DNA of 64,000 bases, from the NCBI RefSeq assembly GCF_002305875.1, contig NZ_CP022098.1, positions 6,138,001 to 6,202,000 of the forward strand. Direction: 5' to 3'. Below are positions 60,189-64,000 of this stretch, one piece after another; the first letter of the stretch is position 1; each line of letters opens with the position of its first letter. This DNA comes from Cystobacter fuscus (GTDB lineage Bacteria > Myxococcota > Myxococcia > Myxococcales > Myxococcaceae). Made by a program: the position numbers and the translations under genes. The notes under the pieces are model-generated. The model did not search any database and was not told the DNA's origin. It saw nothing but the letters and a program-made list of their open reading frames with translations.

Positions 60189-61409
60189 ATGCGGAGCGCC
60201 CATCGGTTGAACGCGCTGGTGCTCTTGCTGTTTCTCACGGGATGTGCCGCGCAACCCTTCATGGGCGGCGCTCCGTGGCATGGGCAGAACGGAGCGTGGG
60301 CCGGGCAACAACCTGTCGACGTCGACTTCGAGTTACCCACGCCCCAACGGGCAGAGGAGTTGCGCCAAAGAGGCGTGCAACTGCCCCGGCTCTCCACGGA
60401 AGCAGCCCACCCACGAGCGCATCGAGACTTCGTTGAGCACCGTGTGACGGCGGTGGGCTTTGGTCTCACGGCGGGTGGGTATCTTCTCTATTGCGAGGGG
60501 TTGCCGCTGCCCGTGCTGGTTCCGGAGTCTCATGTCGATCTGGGACTCACGAGCACGGAGCCACTGAATCCGTCCATCTATCCGGACCGGGACACGGCCC
60601 TGACGGACATGGCGGCCAGTGCCTCCAGCTCGGGGCATGCGAGGTACGCCTACTACCGTGGAGCGGGAGGGGCGCTCATCGTGCCCACCCTCTTTTCTCC
60701 GGCCACGACTCCCCGCGTTGCCCGGTTGATGCTCGAGGTTCGTGAGCACCTGGGTGAAACAGTCCAGAGCGAACTCAAGGTGATGTTGCTGACCCTGACG
60801 GGGACCAGGGTTCTGCAGGGCGTTTTCTCTCGCGTGGTGCGGATGGACTCGGGACCCGCCCTCCGTCCGTCCGCGAGGAAGGAGGCCCTCGGGGGCGAGG
60901 CTCCGACGTCGCGAACACCGGTGACGCGAGCCGCTGCACCCGCGTCAGACACCGCTTCCGCGTCAGCGGTGCCCGCTCCTACGACGGCGACGAGCGCACC
61001 GGCGCCATCGCGGGGATTGGTCCAGGCGCTCGCTGGCAACAACCCGACGCCGCCAGTGGCTCCGAGCTCGCGCCTACCACAGGATGTCGCGAGTAGCCCA
61101 AAGGTGCCCAGGTTGCGTAAGCCGAACCGTCCCATCGGCCCCAGCCCGAGCCAGAACGCACAGCTCCAGGTGGACATTGAATACCTGGACACCATAGGCG
61201 CCACGAATATCCGGGTGAACCAGCAGCAGATTACGGCGCGCAATGCCCAGCGCGTTGGAGTCAATCGACCGGACCTGCAATTCGACTATAACGGCCGCCG
61301 CTACCATGTGGAGTACGACACGCCCGCATCGAGCCGTGGCCCTGGTCACCAGTCGCGCACCACCTCCAACGACCCCAACGCGGAGATCATCCTCCTCATC
61401 GTGCCCTGA
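60189..61409 (+). CDS. Lipoprotein toxin candidate, SitA-like architecture (copy 2)
   Basis: A 406-residue homologue of 26395-27609 starting at ATG 60189, with lipoprotein leader NALVLLLFLTGC. The constant part (VTAVGFGLTAGGYLLYCEGL, YPDRDTALTDMAASA, MLLTLTGTRVLQGVFSRV), the Ala/Pro/Ser linker and the C-terminal domain (IGATNIRVNQQQI, RVGVNRPDLQFDYNGRRYHV, EYDTPASSRGPGHQSRTTSND) align throughout, the C-terminal domain best. The linker differs most. It is embedded between two immunity-like genes. Confidence 0.7.
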   Translation: MRSAHRLNALVLLLFLTGCAAQPFMGGAPWHGQNGAWAGQQPVDVDFELPTPQRAEELRQRGVQLPRLSTEAAHPRAHRDFVEHRVTAVGFGLTAGGYLLYCEGLPLPVLVPESHVDLGLTSTEPLNPSIYPDRDTALTDMAASASSSGHARYAYYRGAGGALIVPTLFSPATTPRVARLMLEVREHLGETVQSELKVMLLTLTGTRVLQGVFSRVVRMDSGPALRPSARKEALGGEAPTSRTPVTRAAAPASDTASASAVPAPTTATSAPAPSRGLVQALAGNNPTPPVAPSSRLPQDVASSPKVPRLRKPNRPIGPSPSQNAQLQVDIEYLDTIGATNIRVNQQQITARNAQRVGVNRPDLQFDYNGRRYHVEYDTPASSRGPGHQSRTTSNDPNAEIILLIVP

Positions 61410-61417
61410 AGGGCGAG

Positions 61418-62155
61418 GTGTACTTGAAGACCGAGAACATGAAGGGACTGCTACTGGAGGACCGCTGGGCGCCTGTCACATCGGAGCTGGGATTCCTGGA
61501 GACGGGTGCGGAGCACGCCGCTCGCGCCTTCGCGGCGTGGCAGGCAGGACTGCAGGCACCCCGTGGCATCGCCGTGGAGGTGCGCCCAGTTTCAGGAACC
61601 TTGGATCAATCTCTCTCCGCCCTGCTGCCCATCACCCTTCCGGAGACGCAGCGGTACCTCTTCTTACCGACACGCAGCCCCTGGACAGCGTATGTCGAGA
61701 ACGGGTGGGGGGGGACCGACGCTTCGAGCCCCATGCGCTACATGGCCCGGACGCTGGGCTGCCGGGGCCTGCGTGTGGTCGCCGTGCCCAATACCATTCG
61801 CAAGGACAAGGGCCGCTTTGGTGCCGTGATGCTCGAGGTGTACGGCCCGCATCGCACGGAGTGGCTCAACTACGTGCGAGTCGTGAGCGCGTCCAATGAC
61901 GGAGGCGAGTGGGTCTTCGACCAGTCCGGCGAGCCCTTTCCCTTCGAGAAGGTGGAGCAGTATCAGGCCCGCCGGGTGAAGGACCGGTTCACCTTCGACA
62001 TGCTCAAGGAGTACCTGCGTCACCTGGGGCTGTCGCCCTTCGAGGAGGACTTCTACCTGCCAGAGGGCGCCCCCGCCTGGCTGGTGGAGAGGAAGGGGCC
62101 GGTCCTTCCCTCCCACGCGGAGTTCTCCCTGGCCCAGGCCCGGGAGGAGTTCTGA
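61418..62155 (+). CDS. Candidate immunity protein (copy 3)
   Basis: The third member of the immunity-like family, 8 bases after the toxin copy. GTG 61418 gives 245 residues; TTG 61424 has GGGCGAG 6 bases upstream and would align best with the other copies; ATG 61439 is also in frame. Motifs: GLLLEDRWAPVTSELGFLETG, TRSPWTAYVENGWGGTD, RYMARTLGCRGLRVVAVPN. The middle differs from copy 2, while the last 230 bases are nearly identical to it, suggesting gene conversion. Confidence 0.7.
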   Translation: MYLKTENMKGLLLEDRWAPVTSELGFLETGAEHAARAFAAWQAGLQAPRGIAVEVRPVSGTLDQSLSALLPITLPETQRYLFLPTRSPWTAYVENGWGGTDASSPMRYMARTLGCRGLRVVAVPNTIRKDKGRFGAVMLEVYGPHRTEWLNYVRVVSASNDGGEWVFDQSGEPFPFEKVEQYQARRVKDRFTFDMLKEYLRHLGLSPFEEDFYLPEGAPAWLVERKGPVLPSHAEFSLAQAREEF

Positions 62156-62193
62156 CGTGTTCGGATGGTAGGCTCGGGCCCGGACCCGTCCCC

Positions 62194-63066
62194 ATGCTCT
62201 TCAAACGCACCATCCTCGATCAGATCCAACGGCTCGACCCCGAGAAGGATGATCACCGGATCCTCTTCCTGAGCTGGTACCACGACTTCGTCTGGGACAG
62301 CCGCAAGGCGCTGGAGTTCGCCCTGTTCCGCACCTACGCCGTGCCGAGCATCGGCAAGCTGCTCGACTCCACGGGCGAGTTCACCCGCCGCACCCAGAAG
62401 CGCTACGACGACACGGATCTGCTCATCGCCGAGTTCCTCGAGTCCGGCTACGACAGCGAGCGGGGCCGCCGCGCCATCCGGCGCATGAACCAGCTCCACC
62501 ACCGCTTCGACATCTCCAACGACGACTACCTCTACGTCCTCTCCACCTTCGTCCTGGAGCCCATCCGGTGGATGGAGCGTTTCGGCTGGCGGCCCTACAC
62601 GGACCACGAGCGGCTCGCCGGCTTCCACTTCTTCAAGCAGGTGGGGCGGCGGATGAACATCCGCGGCATCCCCGCCACTCTCGAGGAGCTCGAGCGCTTC
62701 AACCTCCAGTACGAGCGCGAGCACTTCCGCTACACCGACGAGAGCCGCCGCGTGGGCGAGGCCACCCGCGACCTGTTCCTCGGCTGGTTCCTGCCCAAGT
62801 CGTTGCACGGATATGGTGCTCCCGCGGTGCATGCGCTGATGGATCCCCCGCTCCTGCGGGCCTTCGGTTTCCCCGAACCCCCCTCCTGGCTGCGACAGAC
62901 GGTGATGGGGGCCATGAAGACCCGCGCGCGGCTGCTGCGCCTCACGCCCGAGCGCAAGCGGCCCTTCCTCGCCACCCAGGCTCCCCATCCCACCTATCCC
63001 CACGGCTACCAGATCGAGCGGCTCGGGCCCGAGGGGGTTCCACCCCCGAGCGAGGAGAATCCATGA
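62194..63066 (+). CDS. MpaB-family oxygenase (DUF2236)
   Basis: A 290-residue protein from ATG 62194. It shows the rubber-oxygenase/MpaB signature: FVWDSRKALEFALFRTYAVPSIGKLLDSTGEF near the N-terminus, KRYDDTDLLIAEFLESG, then MNQLHHRFDISNDDYLYVLSTFVLEPIRWMERFGWR with the conserved His and Asp/Arg around the expected haem, and ADHERLAGFHFFKQVGRRMNI-like text. Members are haem-dependent oxygenases of hydrophobic substrates. Its stop overlaps the response regulator start (ATGA), so they are co-transcribed. Confidence 0.8.
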   Translation: MLFKRTILDQIQRLDPEKDDHRILFLSWYHDFVWDSRKALEFALFRTYAVPSIGKLLDSTGEFTRRTQKRYDDTDLLIAEFLESGYDSERGRRAIRRMNQLHHRFDISNDDYLYVLSTFVLEPIRWMERFGWRPYTDHERLAGFHFFKQVGRRMNIRGIPATLEELERFNLQYEREHFRYTDESRRVGEATRDLFLGWFLPKSLHGYGAPAVHALMDPPLLRAFGFPEPPSWLRQTVMGAMKTRARLLRLTPERKRPFLATQAPHPTYPHGYQIERLGPEGVPPPSEENP

Positions 63067-63758
63067 CGGAGCGCGCCTCCATCCTGGTGGTCGACGATGA
63101 TCCGCACCTGCGCGAGGTGGTGGGGTTCGCCCTCACGCAGGCGGGCTTCCACGTCGAGCAGGCCCGCGACGGCCGCGAGGGTCTGGAGTTCGTGCGCCGC
63201 TCGGTGCCCGCGCTCATCGTCCTGGACATCATGATGCCGGAGATGGACGGCCTGGAGATGTGCCGCGAGGTGCGCCGCTCCCACGACTGCCCCATCGTGT
63301 TCCTCTCCTCGCGCGATGACGAGGTGGACCGCATCCTCGGTCTCGAGCTGGGCGGCGACGACTACCTCACCAAGCCCTTCAGCCCCCGGGAGCTGGTGGC
63401 GCGGGTGAAGGCCGTGCTGCGGCGCTCCCGCGCCCTCGCGAGCCCTCCGCCTGCGGCCCCCTCGCCGGTCTTGCAGCGCGGCCCCCTGCGCCTGGACGTG
63501 GATCTGTGGCGCGCCTGGTGGAACGAGCACGAGGTGGTGCTCACCGTCACCGAGTTCCACCTGCTCGCCGCGCTCCTGCGCGCCCCCGGCAAGGCGTTCA
63601 CCCGCGACGAGCTGATGACCCGCGTCTACGAGGACGTGGTGGTGAGTGATCGGACCATCGACAGCCACGTACGGCACATCCGGCGCAAGTTCGCCGAGGC
63701 CGGGGGCGAGGTCATCCAGACGGTGCACGGCCTTGGCTATCGGCTCGCGATCCCCTGA
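63063..63758 (+). CDS. OmpR/PhoB-family response regulator
   Basis: A 231-residue regulator. Receiver: DDD acidic pocket at 11-13, phospho-Asp in LIVLDIMMPEMDG (about 53) and Lys in YLTKPFSP. The C-terminal winged helix is LTVTEFHLLAALLRAPGKAFTRDELM...VVVSDRTIDSHVRHIRRKF...VHGLGYRL. Start ATG 63063 overlaps the oxygenase stop; a kinase follows, overlapping its 3' end. Confidence 0.93.
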   Translation: MTERASILVVDDDPHLREVVGFALTQAGFHVEQARDGREGLEFVRRSVPALIVLDIMMPEMDGLEMCREVRRSHDCPIVFLSSRDDEVDRILGLELGGDDYLTKPFSPRELVARVKAVLRRSRALASPPPAAPSPVLQRGPLRLDVDLWRAWWNEHEVVLTVTEFHLLAALLRAPGKAFTRDELMTRVYEDVVVSDRTIDSHVRHIRRKFAEAGGEVIQTVHGLGYRLAIP

Positions 63759-64000
63759 CGGCGGGCGCTCCCGCCCGCGCCTGTGGCTGGTGTTCGCGGC
63801 GGTGGGCCTGGGGGCCTTCGTGCTCGCGCTGCTCGGCCTGCTGTTCGTGCGCATCTACGATGATCAGCTCATCCGCCAGACGGAGTCCGAGCTCATCACC
63901 CAGGGTGTCGTCGTCGCGGAGCTGTACCGCTCCCGGCTGCGCGAGCGCGTGGAGCCCGGCTACGGGTTGATGGCCTTGTCGCCCGGTCCGTCCGTGCCCA
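63733..64000 (+). CDS. Sensor histidine kinase, N-terminal part (cut by window edge)
   Basis: In the frame shifted from the regulator, a product starting at about TTG 63733 runs to the window end. It shows a membrane helix (LWLVFAAVGLGAFVLALLGLLFV) followed by RIYDDQLIRQTESELITQGVVVAELYRSRLRERV, the start of a periplasmic sensor domain. The position behind an OmpR-type regulator makes it the cognate kinase. The start codon is uncertain and the catalytic part lies outside. Confidence 0.65.
   Translation, partial: MAIGSRSPDGGRSRPRLWLVFAAVGLGAFVLALLGLLFVRIYDDQLIRQTESELITQGVVVAELYRSRLRERVEPGYGLMALSPGPSVP

Overview
The window is high-GC DNA from a myxobacterium, most likely of the Cystobacter/Archangium/Myxococcus side. 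The evidence is a kelch protein with a Gly-Cys/TM/Arg tail of the MYXO-CTERM kind, many lipoproteins with hydrophobic leaders ending in Cys, TIGR02270- and Imm11-type genes, a TPR-CHAT protein, RCC1/kelch/HYR surface proteins and NtrC-type signalling. No rRNA, tRNA, CRISPR array or transposase was recognised. All calls were made by reading; no database search was run.

Layout. 1-5.1 kb: secreted proteins and a 14-repeat TPR-CHAT protease-like protein. 5.1-6.4 kb: HxlR regulator divergent from a glutathione transferase. 6.4-12 kb: an NtrY-like kinase and NtrX-like regulator followed by an Omp85 barrel and a DUF4390-like exported protein. 12-14.7 kb: a TetR-SDR-epoxide hydrolase operon with the same operator before tetR and before the SDR. 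15-19.9 kb: an EEP-fold nuclease-like protein, an RCC1 lipoprotein, a PhyH dioxygenase and a crystallin-like lipoprotein. 20-25.9 kb: a complete branched-chain amino-acid-type ABC importer with a porin-like barrel. 26.4-28.4 kb: the first lipoprotein toxin-immunity pair. 30-35 kb: a decayed type VI secretion effector block (DUF2169, DUF4150, DUF6484, AHH nuclease, Imm11, TIGR02270, Imm49-like) bracketed by a perfect 48-bp direct repeat. 35-43.5 kb: rhomboid protease, dienelactone hydrolase, M1 aminopeptidase, a second Cys-repeat lipoprotein, AraC and LuxR regulators. 44-49 kb: a kelch/HYR protein fused in frame to an OmpA-family protein. 49-55 kb: tautomerase, SDRs, SRPBCC, FadD, LysR. 55-58 kb: surface-protein debris, a class A beta-lactamase-like hydrolase and a lipoprotein. 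58.4-62.2 kb: a glycosyltransferase running into a second immunity-toxin-immunity cluster paralogous to that at 26-28 kb. 62.2-64 kb: an MpaB-type oxygenase and a two-component system cut by the window edge.

The most distinctive content is the duplicated lipoprotein toxin plus immunity family (two toxins, three immunity genes), which resembles in architecture the SitA/SitI outer-membrane-exchange toxins of myxobacteria but was not matched to a named family here. Next come the pair of Cys-rich double-repeat lipoproteins 40 kb apart that share an unusual palindrome upstream, the 48-bp repeats around the T6SS block, and several strong inverted repeats before regulator-linked genes. Several genes carry single-base frame breaks (ABC binding protein, YtkA-like protein, T6SS block), so either real decay or base-level assembly errors must be considered for those calls.
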